From the IMG/VR virus record IMGVR_UViG_3300042868_007957, positions 1 to 23,103 of that record: DNA of 23,103 nt. The stretch is one strand, 5' to 3'. The translations under genes and the position numbers were made by a program. The first letter of the stretch is position 1; each line of letters begins with the position of its first letter. Under the pieces are notes generated by a model. The model saw nothing but the letters and a program-made list of their open reading frames with translations. It searched no databases and had not been told where the DNA came from. The DNA is from a virus. Below are positions 5,355-13,624 of this stretch, piece by piece.

Positions 5355-8300
5355 TTAACGCCCCCTTACTACTTTAATTGAACTTGAACTAACATTAAAT
5401 TTATTTACATTATTAATGCTTGGATTAAAGTTTTTACTTCTTAATAATTCATTATTTGTATATAATAAATTTTCAATGTTTTTTGTATTCATATTCATAT
5501 TAACTAATTTACTCATATCCCCACCATTATTTATAAATCTTAAATAAGGTTCATTCTGAGCCGTTGAACGTGCATTAATTACACTTTCACCCTTTGATAG
5601 CATTGCTGGTATGCTGTCGCTTGTAGAAGTCCCAGCACCTTGCAAATTAATTACACCGTCTTTAAAACTATTAACGTAAGCCCTACCAATACCAAGTAAA
5701 GCATTTGCACCTAACATATAAGCAGCGTATGTTAAAGCACCTGTACCAAAAGGCTTTTCAGTCATTTCTTTTACAAATAAAGCACCAGCCCAAGCATTAA
5801 CCATAGCAGTCGCTGCATCTATTGTATTAATTAATAATGATTTTAATAAATCTCTACCTTCTAATCCTGCTTGTGCAGTTGCTAACATTACACCACCTAA
5901 AGCAACTCCAATATTATCTGTAATATTTGTTGTAAATTGCTCTGAAGTTATTTCTAAATCCTGTAACTTTTTAGAATTTTCTTCAAAACTTTTTGATAAA
6001 CTATTACTAACCAACATATTTGAATTTTCAAAACTTAATGCTAATGTTTGATTTAAGCCATTTATAAACTCGCTGTTGCCTTCTTTTTGTGTTTCGCGTC
6101 TATTTCTATCAATCTCATTTAAACGTTCGCTATACTCTTCGTATGAGATTTCATTTTGTTGAAGTGAAGTTAATAAATTTGCTCGGTCTTCATTTAAACT
6201 TTCATCAAAAGCAGTTTCTTTTTTCTTGAATATTGAAGTGTAATCTATTTTATTAAAACCATCGATTATATTTTTTACACTATCTTTTATTAATTTATCA
6301 CTTTCAGTTTCTACTTCGTATGCCAATATTTCTGCTATATTTTCAGGTAATTCAATTTTAGGTAATTCTTTAAATGTAATTTCTTTTGGTCTTATTTCTA
6401 ACTCAATTTTAGTGTCGTCTATTGCCTTTTGTACTAACTTATTAACTCTTTCTTGATTTTTATCAATTTTTATTTCTGCAATTTCTGCTTCTGCTTTTAT
6501 TTTAACTTTTTTGGCTTTGCCTGTGCCACCAGTATCGGTTGTTTCTTCTGTTTTTTTATTTGCTATTCCGATTTCATAAATTTTCTTTTTTAATTCTTCA
6601 GCATTTGCACTTTTGATTTTACCTAATTTAACTTCGCTGTTAATTTCATTTGCCAAAGCATCTTGTTTTGCTTTTAATTCTTTATAAGTTAAATTATTGC
6701 TTTCATTTTTTAAAGTTACAATTTTTTCTAAATATTCACTTGTATCTTTAAATCCTTTTGTCATTTTATCGGTGCTTTTATCTTTTTTAATTAATCCAAA
6801 TTTGTCTAATAAACCACCAACAAAACCAACCGTTTTTTTAATTACATCTATTAAAGCAAAAAATCCATCTTTAATAAACTTTAAAAAATCTCCAACTAAT
6901 GTACCCTGACTTGCTAATTTTTTAAAATAATCAATAGCAATACCAACACCTTCATATAATAATGTATATACTTTAACAAGTGACCTTAATATCAATAATG
7001 ATGGCTGTAAAGCAATTTGAATAATAGTACCAATAACACTACCCAAAGTTTCAAAAACAATTCTTAATGTACCCAGTATATCCACACCACCACCTATACC
7101 GTCAAATAACGACATAAATGTATTATACATATTTTCTACTTCGTTTAATAATGGTGCTATTGCTTCACCAATACTATTAAATATTGTGTCAAAAAATGGC
7201 ACAACTGTATTGTTAAAAAATATAAATATTGCATCAAAAACCGTTGTAATAACTTCTTTGATATTTAAAAAAGATTTGATTAATATAGCATCTATATTTG
7301 CTTTTAATCGGCTCATACTTTCACTAAAACCCTGCATATTAATTTTTGCTTGTTCTAATCCACTTGCAGTACCTGTTGAAGCCTTTGTAAATTCTGTAAT
7401 TTGTTTTGTATTTTCTAATAACAAACCTGCAACCGTACTATTTTCTGCCCCAAATAATTGTAATATTGCTTGATTTTTTTCAGTTTGTGTGCCAAAATTA
7501 TTAAGTCCATTTTTAACCAAATCTAATGTTTTTGCAAGTCCATCTTTACCTAAACTATCACCGAGTTTTAAAGTAGTCAAACCCATTTTTTCTAATATTT
7601 TTTCGCCCTCACCACTTTGTTTTTGTAACAAACCTAAAACGTTTCTTAAACCTATCCCTGCTTCACTACCTTTTTTCCCACCAACTGCTAAACGTTGTAA
7701 AGCACCTGTTACTTCTTCAGCACCTATGCCAGCACTTTTTGCACTTACTCCAACTTGTAACATTGACGCTGTTAATTCAGGTATTTCAGCCGCACCTACT
7801 TTTGCTGAAGCGGCTAATAAATTCATAAACCTTGCACTTTCTTTTGCAACTTCATCAGCATTTGTAGTATCTACTCCAAATTGTAACATTGCGTCAGTCA
7901 AAGCGTTCATAGATTGTGTAGCGTCCATTCCACTTGCTTTTGCTAATAGATTTACGTTTTTTGTAACTTCACTTAACGCTTCTGGAGTGTTTGCAAGTTC
8001 CGCACCAAACTTTGATAATATCCCCTGAAACGCTCCTAACTGTGTGTTTGCGTCTCCACCAAATTGTTTAGATAATTCTAATGCACTTTCACCCAAATTG
8101 TCTAATGATTTTCCGCTTTGTCCAGTTATAGCACCAACTGCATTAAGTTGTTTTTCAAATTCACTGCCTTTTTCTATTGCTCGTGAAAAACCCTCTGCAA
8201 CTAAACTTAATCCTTTTTCAACTGCACCAGTTACCAAACCACCTGCAGAAAAATTTAATATTTGGCTCATATCAAAAGAACCTTTTAAATTGTTCTTTAA

Positions 8301-8483
8301 CTTGCCAAACATAGTTGTCGCTTCGGTTTCAATTTTCTTAAAATCAGAACTATCAACTTCAATTTTTAAACTATTATTAAATGCCTTATCAATATTATCA
8401 GCGGTTAATTTGCCTTGACTTTCTAACAACTTAAATGCTTTTAATAACTCGCTTGTATCTACGTTTATTTTGGTAGTAATCAT
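5355..8483 (-). CDS. Tail tape measure protein (1042 aa)
   Basis: Sets tail length and fills the tail tube before ejection. The region from about residue 75 to 380 is a TP901-type tape measure core (GSEFEKQLNAVGAITG, KASGMDATQSMNALTDAML, GIGAEEVTGALQRLAVGGKK). Hydrophobic segments follow near 410 to 540 (VFDAIFIFFNNTVVPFFDTIF). A Lys/Glu helical region comes next, then a C-terminal motif common in tape measures (SDSIPAMLSKGESVINARST). The start is set at ATG 8483 (MITTKINVDTSEL), with AAGG upstream. A GTG at 8513 would lie in the terminator loop. About 0.15 nm per residue would give a tail near 150 nm, an estimate only. Confidence 0.95.
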   Translation of the reverse strand: MITTKINVDTSELLKAFKLLESQGKLTADNIDKAFNNSLKIEVDSSDFKKIETEATTMFGKLKNNLKGSFDMSQILNFSAGGLVTGAVEKGLSLVAEGFSRAIEKGSEFEKQLNAVGAITGQSGKSLDNLGESALELSKQFGGDANTQLGAFQGILSKFGAELANTPEALSEVTKNVNLLAKASGMDATQSMNALTDAMLQFGVDTTNADEVAKESARFMNLLAASAKVGAAEIPELTASMLQVGVSAKSAGIGAEEVTGALQRLAVGGKKGSEAGIGLRNVLGLLQKQSGEGEKILEKMGLTTLKLGDSLGKDGLAKTLDLVKNGLNNFGTQTEKNQAILQLFGAENSTVAGLLLENTKQITEFTKASTGTASGLEQAKINMQGFSESMSRLKANIDAILIKSFLNIKEVITTVFDAIFIFFNNTVVPFFDTIFNSIGEAIAPLLNEVENMYNTFMSLFDGIGGGVDILGTLRIVFETLGSVIGTIIQIALQPSLLILRSLVKVYTLLYEGVGIAIDYFKKLASQGTLVGDFLKFIKDGFFALIDVIKKTVGFVGGLLDKFGLIKKDKSTDKMTKGFKDTSEYLEKIVTLKNESNNLTYKELKAKQDALANEINSEVKLGKIKSANAEELKKKIYEIGIANKKTEETTDTGGTGKAKKVKIKAEAEIAEIKIDKNQERVNKLVQKAIDDTKIELEIRPKEITFKELPKIELPENIAEILAYEVETESDKLIKDSVKNIIDGFNKIDYTSIFKKKETAFDESLNEDRANLLTSLQQNEISYEEYSERLNEIDRNRRETQKEGNSEFINGLNQTLALSFENSNMLVSNSLSKSFEENSKKLQDLEITSEQFTTNITDNIGVALGGVMLATAQAGLEGRDLLKSLLINTIDAATAMVNAWAGALFVKEMTEKPFGTGALTYAAYMLGANALLGIGRAYVNSFKDGVINLQGAGTSTSDSIPAMLSKGESVINARSTAQNEPYLRFINNGGDMSKLVNMNMNTKNIENLLYTNNELLRSKNFNPSINNVNKFNVSSSSIKVVRGR

Positions 8484-8500
8484 AATATATGCCTTATCAA

Positions 8501-8532
8501 TTAAAAAGCCCACACGCTTAATTTATGGGCTT
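8501..8532 (-). terminator. Terminator before the tape measure gene
   Basis: The minus strand has AAGCCCA (8532-8526), a 13-base loop and TGGGCTT (8512-8506), followed by TTTAATT. The 5' arm overlaps the stop codon of the upstream ORF. Such a leaky terminator would lower tape measure expression relative to the tube and chaperone genes upstream. Confidence 0.7.
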
Positions 8533-8827
8533 AATTCTTATAGTTTAAAACTAACTTATATAAATATTTAGTATATAATTCAATAATTGAGTATTTATTC
8601 AAAATTTGCTCTGCATAAAAATCATTATCAGAAACTAAATACATTGCTATTTTATAAATATTAAAATCAATAGAGTGGTCGTCAAATTCAATAGTAAATA
8701 AATCGGTTGTTTTTATTTCTTTAAAATTATCAATTTTATATTTGGATTTATTTTTAACTTTATTTTCTAAATCCTCTTTATTTTGAACTTTCCGATTATA
8801 AATATAAGTTGTATAATCACCTTCCAA
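8531..8827 (-). CDS. Probable frameshift extension of the tail assembly chaperone (T-like part)
   Basis: This frame lies between the chaperone ORF and the tape measure gene, where lambda-like phages encode the T part of G-T. The only conventional start is a TTG at 8827 with no ribosome site. There is no ATG before a Met deep inside the domain (KIAMYLV). The frame is open further upstream to 8914 (stop TAG at 8915-8917), overlapping the chaperone ORF by 50 bases. It is therefore probably made only as a frameshifted extension adding about 120 residues. The protein is Lys/Asp/Tyr-rich and helical. Assignment rests on position and missing start. Confidence 0.6.
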   Translation of the reverse strand: MEGDYTTYIYNRKVQNKEDLENKVKNKSKYKIDNFKEIKTTDLFTIEFDDHSIDFNIYKIAMYLVSDNDFYAEQILNKYSIIELYTKYLYKLVLNYKN

Positions 8828-8864
8828 AATAAAAAAGATTTCATTATTTAAAATCTTATTTATC

Positions 8865-8914
8865 TCAAATTCTTGATAGTTTTTTAACTTTACGAAAGTA
8901 AGTAATAAATTGCT
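8865..8914 (-). other. Predicted frameshift window of the tail assembly chaperone
   Basis: The two frames overlap only here. The downstream frame is +1 (equivalent to -2) relative to the chaperone frame. Two candidate slip sites lie in chaperone phase: TTT followed by C at 8897-8894, where a Phe tRNA could re-pair on TTC (+1), and an A6 run at 8885-8880 in GTT AAA AAA CTA, which could allow a -2 slip. Known G-T systems mostly use -1, with -2 in Mu and +1 in some others. A +1 slip at TTT-C would give a fusion of about 243 residues. Confidence 0.45.
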
Positions 8915-9263
8915 CTATTTTTTCTTTATCTTGTTCTAACCAAAAGTCCTCAACAAATTCTTGTTCAACTTCTAAATTATAATTAATTAATTTACAATAA
9001 ACTAAATAATTATGTAACTCTACATCTACATCAATTTCTCTTTGTTGTAATGCAAATAAATCTTTTATTAAATTAATATTTTCAGTTTCTTTGTATTCTA
9101 TTGCTTTTTGTGCTAATTCGGTTTCAACTTCACTTTGTTTTAAATCTCTTAATATTTTTAAACTTTCTGCATATACTTTTGCCGTAAAAATTCTTAATTT
9201 GTACTCTTTTAATTTACCATTAAAGTATAATTCAATACTTTTTAATTGTTCTAATTTTTCCAT
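8865..9263 (-). CDS. Tail assembly chaperone (G-like, 132 aa)
   Basis: Located between the tail tube and tape measure genes, the fixed place of G-like chaperones that bind the tape measure during tail assembly. The protein is almost entirely helical and charged (VYAESLKILRDLKQSEVETELAQK, NLIKDLFALQQREIDVDVELH), 132 aa, close to the usual 120 to 150. The start is ATG at 9263. It ends with TGA at 8865, beyond the frameshift window at 8865-8914. The call comes from position, length and the overlapping second frame, since chaperone sequences are poorly conserved. Confidence 0.75.
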   Translation of the reverse strand: MEKLEQLKSIELYFNGKLKEYKLRIFTAKVYAESLKILRDLKQSEVETELAQKAIEYKETENINLIKDLFALQQREIDVDVELHNYLVYCKLINYNLEVEQEFVEDFWLEQDKEKIEQFITYFRKVKKLSRI

Positions 9264-9281
9264 TATTTTTATCTAAATATA

Positions 9282-9310
9282 TTTTAAAAATAGGGGACAA
9301 AAAGTCCCCT
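9282..9310 (-). terminator. Rho-independent terminator after the tail tube gene
   Basis: The minus strand has AGGGGAC, a T5 loop and GTCCCCT (9310-9292), followed by ATTTTTAAAA. It lies 13 bases after the tube gene stop. It should uncouple high expression of the tube protein from the genes downstream. Confidence 0.9.
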
Positions 9311-9322
9311 TTTAATTGTTAA

Positions 9323-9901
9323 TTATACTGGGGTTGCACTTACCCATTCGCCATAAGAACCAGGAGCCAAAACTAATGCAGTTGAATATGTTACTCCCAT
9401 TGCTGTAAATGCAGTTGTAGGTACTGTAATTGTACTTTCAACTGCTATTGTAGTAAATTGTAGTGGTGTTTCGTTGAAAGCCCCTTGTGCAGTTGTTACT
9501 GAACCTGAGTCACCTGAAACTATACCTAAACCTACAAATACTCTTGTAGTTGCTTCTGCTTGTGGCTTTTTAAGCGGATATATAATAACATCACTTGTAA
9601 CACTTCCACTTGCTTGTGACTCTTGAATTTGCGAACCATCTTCAAATACTACTGAAACAGTTTCGGTTGAAGCCGTTGTAATTCTTGTATCTAAAAATGT
9701 AGCCATTGCCGAAGAGTTATCCCTTGCAGTTAAATCAATAACTACCGCTCCTTTATTTGGATGCCCTGTAATTGCTACACCTTCCAAAGTGTTAATTGTG
9801 ATTACTGGCGTTGTTGATGCATTACCACCTGTTACTCCAAATACTCCAAAGGCGTTGGTACCACTAAAACCAACCTTACTTAATACTGTTGTTGCACTCA
9901 T
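9323..9901 (-). CDS. Major tail tube protein (192 aa)
   Basis: Small, Ser/Thr/Val/Gly-rich, beta-rich protein without Cys. It is encoded just before the tail assembly chaperone and followed by a strong terminator, as expected for the highly expressed tube subunit. The region TSDVIIYPLKKPQAEATTRVFVGLGIVSGDSG and the closing GSYGEWVSATPV are compatible with the tube fold. The ATG at 9901 shares its A with the TAA of the glycosyltransferase gene (TAATG), so translation is coupled. The many Ser/Thr residues make it a plausible substrate of that enzyme. I do not recognise a named family by sequence; the call is from position, size and composition. Confidence 0.75.
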   Translation of the reverse strand: MSATTVLSKVGFSGTNAFGVFGVTGGNASTTPVITINTLEGVAITGHPNKGAVVIDLTARDNSSAMATFLDTRITTASTETVSVVFEDGSQIQESQASGSVTSDVIIYPLKKPQAEATTRVFVGLGIVSGDSGSVTTAQGAFNETPLQFTTIAVESTITVPTTAFTAMGVTYSTALVLAPGSYGEWVSATPV

Positions 9902-10599
9902 TATGCTAACTCCTTTTTAATTAATTGTTTCTTAATATTCTGTAATAAATCATTTGCTGTTAAATGGTCTTTTTGCATTTTGTTTATTGTTTTTGATTTC
10001 TCGTATAATGCAATATGATGATATTCCTCAATCTTTTGTGCCATACGTTCTTTAGGCACTTCATAACCAATATGATGTATAACCAAAGGTGTTGAATAAA
10101 TTATTTTATTTTTTGGTATTGATATATTTTCGTGTATATCACCTTGCCAAAAAGAGCCCTTAACAAATAACTTGCATTGTGGCATAACTTCGGTATCATA
10201 CAATCCATACTTATTTTGACAAAATGTTTTTACGCTAAAATTGTAAAACATAGCACCACCAAAATTATCTAATTTATCATATTCTAAAATATGTAATTTG
10301 AGTTGTTCGTGTTGGTGAATTAATAATCTCTCATCAGCATCTAAACTTAAAATAAATTTTTTATCACTTAATCTTAATGCTTGATTTCTCGCATAACAAA
10401 AACTAAATACTTCAGTATATTCTAAAATTGCATAAGTTTCATTTTCGTTATTTTCTAAAATTGTTAAAGTATCTTTATCAGAACTTTTAGTCATTACTAA
10501 AATTAACTTAGCAAAATTTGGTAATGATTTTCTCAAATCGTGTAAAAAATGCTTGTCTTCTTCTCTAAATATAACTACTACATCTAATAATTTAATCAT
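9901..10599 (-). CDS. GT2-family glycosyltransferase in the tail operon (232 aa)
   Basis: GT-A fold glycosyltransferase that should transfer a nucleotide-activated sugar. Seen in the sequence: the N-terminal strand LLDVVVIF, the block FCYARNQAL at 68-75, the metal-binding DADE at 87-90, the WQGDIHENI motif at 151-159, and VIHHIGYE at 173-180. This order (ARNxAL, DADE, G-x-HE, HxGY) is shared with SunS-like GT2 enzymes that modify peptides. The C-terminal about 40 residues are helical. It has no membrane segment, so it acts in the cytoplasm. Both ends overlap neighbours by TAATG, locking it in the tail operon. A virion protein, probably the tube, is the likely acceptor; this is inference. Confidence 0.88.
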   Translation of the reverse strand: MIKLLDVVVIFREEDKHFLHDLRKSLPNFAKLILVMTKSSDKDTLTILENNENETYAILEYTEVFSFCYARNQALRLSDKKFILSLDADERLLIHQHEQLKLHILEYDKLDNFGGAMFYNFSVKTFCQNKYGLYDTEVMPQCKLFVKGSFWQGDIHENISIPKNKIIYSTPLVIHHIGYEVPKERMAQKIEEYHHIALYEKSKTINKMQKDHLTANDLLQNIKKQLIKKELA

Positions 10600-11072
10600 T
10601 ACAACCTTTCATAAAAGCATTCAAAATTAATACCAAATTCGGCTATCCCTGCTGTTGTTGGTATTGTGTAATTTATACGTGGATTTTGTAATAACATTCT
10701 ATAATTTAAAGTAATATCCTCAACATCATATTCTAAATTATCAATAGTAATATTTTCTAAAATTTGCAAAACTTGATTTGCATATTCATATTTTATTTTA
10801 TCGGTTAATCTATTTTTAATATCTACTTTACTTTTAACTTTTGCATAAATAAATAATGAAATTGTACCCTGCAAAAAAGTATTAGTTTTATCTTCAAAAG
10901 AATTATATTGTGGATTATTATTTAATGCTGTTAAGTAAATTAAACATTTATTTTCTACTAATTTTTCATTATTAATATCATAACTCATAATAAAGTTATT
11001 GTCAGAAGTGTTATCAAAAACAAATCTGTCTTCAAGTGTATTAATTATATGTAATTCAATAGGATTAGACAT
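10599..11072 (-). CDS. Probable tail terminator or tail completion protein (157 aa)
   Basis: The start is ATG at 11072 (MSNPIELHIINTLED), eight bases inside the end of the preceding completion gene. In siphoviruses the gene between the gp10/gpS-like protein and the tube protein normally encodes the tail terminator, which caps the tube and joins it to the head. The length fits (about 130 to 200 aa), as does the alternation of helix and strand (FLQGTISLFIYAKVKSK, ANQVLQILENITIDNLEY). No motif is decisive. The stop overlaps the glycosyltransferase start. Confidence 0.65.
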   Translation of the reverse strand: MSNPIELHIINTLEDRFVFDNTSDNNFIMSYDINNEKLVENKCLIYLTALNNNPQYNSFEDKTNTFLQGTISLFIYAKVKSKVDIKNRLTDKIKYEYANQVLQILENITIDNLEYDVEDITLNYRMLLQNPRINYTIPTTAGIAEFGINFECFYERL

Positions 11073-11625
11073 CAAATACCACGCTGTTTATATATTCATT
11101 TAATCTTTTTTCTACATCATTCCACCACTTAGGCAAGCCCTCACGGTTAAACTCTGCTACAAATGGTGCAAAGTATGGTCTTGCTGGTATATTAACTCCA
11201 CCGTGTTTTAAAGCACTTAAAGCCATTATTGAATACGCTTCGTCTCCAGTTTCTTTATATTTTTTCATCAAACCACCAAACATACTAAACTTACTTTTTG
11301 ACTTAATAAAGCCACCGTATTCGTGTATATTTGCATAAACAATATTAGAACCTATCTGACCACTAAACACTCCATTAGAGTAGTTTATATCAAAAGTATC
11401 ACGTTCAAAAAAACTATATAATAAAGCACCAGTATTTGAACGTAAATGTTTAGTATTGTTTTTAGTTAATTTTGCAACTGAATTATCAGTTTTCCCACTT
11501 CTATAATCATCTGAAACTGAAACTTGTTCGCCAAATTGAAAACTTAAATAATTAAACATTAATTGTGCTAATTCTTGCTCACTATCTTTTAATATTCTAT
11601 GTAAATCTTTTGTTAAATCTGCCAT
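11065..11625 (-). CDS. HK97 gp10 / Mu gpG / gpS-like tail completion protein (186 aa)
   Basis: Resembles virion morphogenesis proteins that help join head and tail. Key features are RSNTGALLYSF near residues 63-73, the NIVYANIHEYGGFI block near 94-107 and NIPARPYFAPF near 145-155; the IHEYGG plus PARPF pair is typical of this family. The order connector, this gene, tail terminator and tube matches the standard siphovirus neck. Start ATG at 11625, directly after the connector gene. Confidence 0.85.
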   Translation of the reverse strand: MADLTKDLHRILKDSEQELAQLMFNYLSFQFGEQVSVSDDYRSGKTDNSVAKLTKNNTKHLRSNTGALLYSFFERDTFDINYSNGVFSGQIGSNIVYANIHEYGGFIKSKSKFSMFGGLMKKYKETGDEAYSIMALSALKHGGVNIPARPYFAPFVAEFNREGLPKWWNDVEKRLNEYINSVVFDV

Positions 11626-11626
11626 T

Positions 11627-12196
11627 TTATATTATAGATTTATAAGTATATTTTTTTAAAATTGAACGCCATACCGGTCGCATATCAATAAAAGAAGTAC
11701 CTATTGAAGTCCCTAAGTTTGCTTCACTAATATTAGATTTGCCAAGTATATCTTTACTTTGATTTCTATATGAAATATATACCATTTCTTTAGCAACCTT
11801 TTGTAAATCTGCTGGCACATCTGCCAAAGCAACCCCTTGAGACGTTACTATTTCATATTCATAATCTTTTTTAAGTACATCTTTAAAAACTATTGAATAC
11901 ATATTATTATTAGTTGTTAATATATATTCAGTATTTGCTAAAGTAGTCCAATTATCAAAAGCAGTTGCTCTATACTTAATTGTAGTAATACTATTAACTT
12001 TATAACAATTCAAATTATAAAATTTATAGCCATCACCTTTGAATTGAATAGTAACGCTTGCAGTTAATAATTTAGTTCTGCATTCATATTCAATAATAGC
12101 CGTACTATCATTAATAAATTGTTCAACTAAACTAACATCTGCCGTGTTTGAAGCGTCAATATTTAAGTATTGTAATGCTGTATCTATATTAATCAT
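11627..12196 (-). CDS. Head-tail connector, gp6-like (189 aa)
   Basis: Resembles gp6-type adaptor proteins that form a ring below the portal. The N-terminus is helical (DTALQYLNIDASN, then SLVEQFINDSTAIIEYECRTKL), followed by beta strands with YKFYNLNCYKVNSI, then VALADVPADLQKVAKEMVYISYRN. The VP-x-DL-x2-A helix before a short C-terminal segment is typical of the family. The start ATG at 12196 overlaps the stop of the 93-residue gene by four bases (ATGA). It is immediately followed by the gp10-like completion gene, as in HK97-like phages. Confidence 0.82.
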   Translation of the reverse strand: MINIDTALQYLNIDASNTADVSLVEQFINDSTAIIEYECRTKLLTASVTIQFKGDGYKFYNLNCYKVNSITTIKYRATAFDNWTTLANTEYILTTNNNMYSIVFKDVLKKDYEYEIVTSQGVALADVPADLQKVAKEMVYISYRNQSKDILGKSNISEANLGTSIGTSFIDMRPVWRSILKKYTYKSII

Positions 12197-12474
12197 TTTA
12201 TTATAATAAATTCGTTATTCAATTCATTATTATAAACAATTTCACTTGTTTTAATAATCTCTAATACATCAATTAAACTTAAATCAGTTTCAATTAATAA
12301 AATACCATTAAATCTAAGTTTATTATATGCGTCTTCAAGTTCTGTATAATCTGAAGTTTTAATTTTAATACCTGTTTGACTTGGCTTTATATTTGAATAA
12401 TACCAAACCACTTTTTGCCCATTAGCAAAGTATGCTCTATAAATATCGGTTGCTATTTTAATTAAGTTTTCCAC
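12193..12474 (-). CDS. Hypothetical neck-region protein (93 aa)
   Basis: The start is GTG at 12474, 13 bases inside the end of the peptidase gene. No ATG exists before the middle of the frame. The protein has a helical N-terminus (IKIATDIYRAYF), a strand-rich centre (QKVVWYYSNIKPS) and an acidic, hydrophobic second half. The four-base overlap with the connector gene suggests co-translation. Function not recognised; a small neck or assembly factor is possible. Confidence 0.6.
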   Translation of the reverse strand: MENLIKIATDIYRAYFANGQKVVWYYSNIKPSQTGIKIKTSDYTELEDAYNKLRFNGILLIETDLSLIDVLEIIKTSEIVYNNELNNEFIIIK

Positions 12475-12878
12475 GTTCTTTTTTTCCCCTGTATATCATA
12501 ATGAATAAATTTAAAAGGCCTATTTTTATAAAATGTAATACCACCAGCAATAATCTCTTCAGTATCAATCAATTCATTAATCAATACGTATAAGTGTTGC
12601 ATATATTCTTTTTCAACGTAAATATCACTTGCCATTGCTTTTAAATGATAACTATTTTTAGCACCACCTATTTTAGTATTATGGCTTGGTGTTCTATAAC
12701 CACTTGTAATTTTAATTGGTATATTTTTACCTATTTCTTCACACAATCTATCTCTAATAATTTGTAATTGCTCTGCAAGTTTCTGTACATTCGGCTCTAA
12801 TTCATCAGGTACATCTGAGCCGTCTTTGCATCGAAATTCACTTATATTAAAGTTCTTCGTTAATTGCTTCGTTTTCAC
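12462..12878 (-). CDS. M15-family peptidoglycan peptidase (endolysin), 138 aa
   Basis: A zinc D,L- or D,D-peptidase of the Peptidase_M15_3 type, cutting peptidoglycan stem peptides at lysis or on entry. It opens with the family N-terminus NFNISEFRCKDG, then KITSGYRTPSHNTKIGG at 57-72. Putative zinc ligands are His78 (SYHLK), Asp85 (ASDIY) and His126 (FIHYD). The usual Gly after His in H-x2-G-x-A-x-D is Ala here, but the metal ligands are kept. The start is GTG at 12878, overlapping the previous gene by 32 bases. There is no signal peptide, so as an endolysin it would need a holin. A virion-associated role cannot be excluded, as it sits next to neck genes. Confidence 0.88.
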   Translation of the reverse strand: MKTKQLTKNFNISEFRCKDGSDVPDELEPNVQKLAEQLQIIRDRLCEEIGKNIPIKITSGYRTPSHNTKIGGAKNSYHLKAMASDIYVEKEYMQHLYVLINELIDTEEIIAGGITFYKNRPFKFIHYDIQGKKRTWKT

Positions 12879-13038
12879 TTATAAAACCCATTTTGATTAA
12901 TAAATTTACTAAAAATTCATAACTTACATCGTCAAAATCATTAGTAGTTTGTTTAACTTTTTTCTTAGCAGTTTTAAGCAAATAAATTGCTATACTTTTT
13001 TTTGGTATCAACTCTAAAACTATACTTAAATAATTCAT
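12847..13038 (-). CDS. Hypothetical protein (63 aa)
   Basis: Start ATG at 13038, three bases after the preceding stop. The first 22 residues (MNYLSIVLELIPKKSIAIYLLK) are hydrophobic but interrupted by Lys, so an amphipathic helix is more likely than a membrane span. A basic patch (KTAKKKVKQ) and an acidic helical end follow. It overlaps the peptidase gene, so a role in lysis regulation is conceivable but unproven. Confidence 0.6.
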   Translation of the reverse strand: MNYLSIVLELIPKKSIAIYLLKTAKKKVKQTTNDFDDVSYEFLVNLLIKMGFISENEAINEEL

Positions 13039-13041
13039 TTT

Positions 13042-13614
13042 TTAACCTATAATTTTATAAGCAACCAAACCTGCTAATTGACTAATTTCGTTATTATCCA
13101 AATCATTAAATTCATTCATAATATTTTTGTAGTTTCTAAATGAACTATATCCAAAACTAAATGCTTCTGCATAATCAATACTTTTAGTTTCAATAACACT
13201 TTTTACAATATCAAATAAACTTTCAACAAATTTGCTTAACAATTCAATACCATAACTTTGCTTGTTTTCTTCGCTTTTAAGCAACTCTAATACATCAAAG
13301 GTCAATTTCTCTACTATATATGATTTAATGCCGTCTTGGTCAATTTCTGAAGGTATTTTGCCATAGTTAGTAACTATCTCAATCAAATAATTAAAATATT
13401 TGCTATATTCAATTGGCTCTTTTTTAACCATTGCACTCAACAACCCAAATACTGCATTATATACATTATTTATTGTTGTTGGTAAATCTTTTTCATTAGT
13501 CATTTTGCTAATTTTCTTTGACATCTTTACTTCCCTTAAATTTCTAATTTCTTTTACTTTTTCTTTTAAAAACTCTGTTTGTATTTTTATTTCTACTTTT
13601 GATATATCTTTCAT
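13042..13614 (-). CDS. Hypothetical helical protein (190 aa)
   Basis: Almost entirely alpha-helical, Lys/Glu-rich and without Cys or membrane segments. The N-terminal 45 residues (VEIKIQTEFLKEKVKEIRNL) look like a coiled coil. The rest may be a helical bundle (FVESLFDIVKSVIETKS, EISQLAGLVAYKII). It has no Shine-Dalgarno site and starts after a 10-base gap from the fibre gene. Possible roles include a chaperone for the fibre encoded just upstream or a host-interaction factor. No family recognised. Confidence 0.65.
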   Translation of the reverse strand: MKDISKVEIKIQTEFLKEKVKEIRNLREVKMSKKISKMTNEKDLPTTINNVYNAVFGLLSAMVKKEPIEYSKYFNYLIEIVTNYGKIPSEIDQDGIKSYIVEKLTFDVLELLKSEENKQSYGIELLSKFVESLFDIVKSVIETKSIDYAEAFSFGYSSFRNYKNIMNEFNDLDNNEISQLAGLVAYKIIG

Positions 13615-13624
13615 AAATTATAAA

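Noticed and set aside
7186-8418. Long plus-strand open frames opposite the tape measure gene
   Set aside because: They mirror the codon structure of the tape measure gene, are Ser/Pro/Leu-rich with no domain, and lack ribosome sites. They are shadows.
8484-8513. GTG start for the tape measure gene
   Set aside because: It lies in the loop of the terminator hairpin and adds only ten residues. ATG at 8483 has AAGG upstream.
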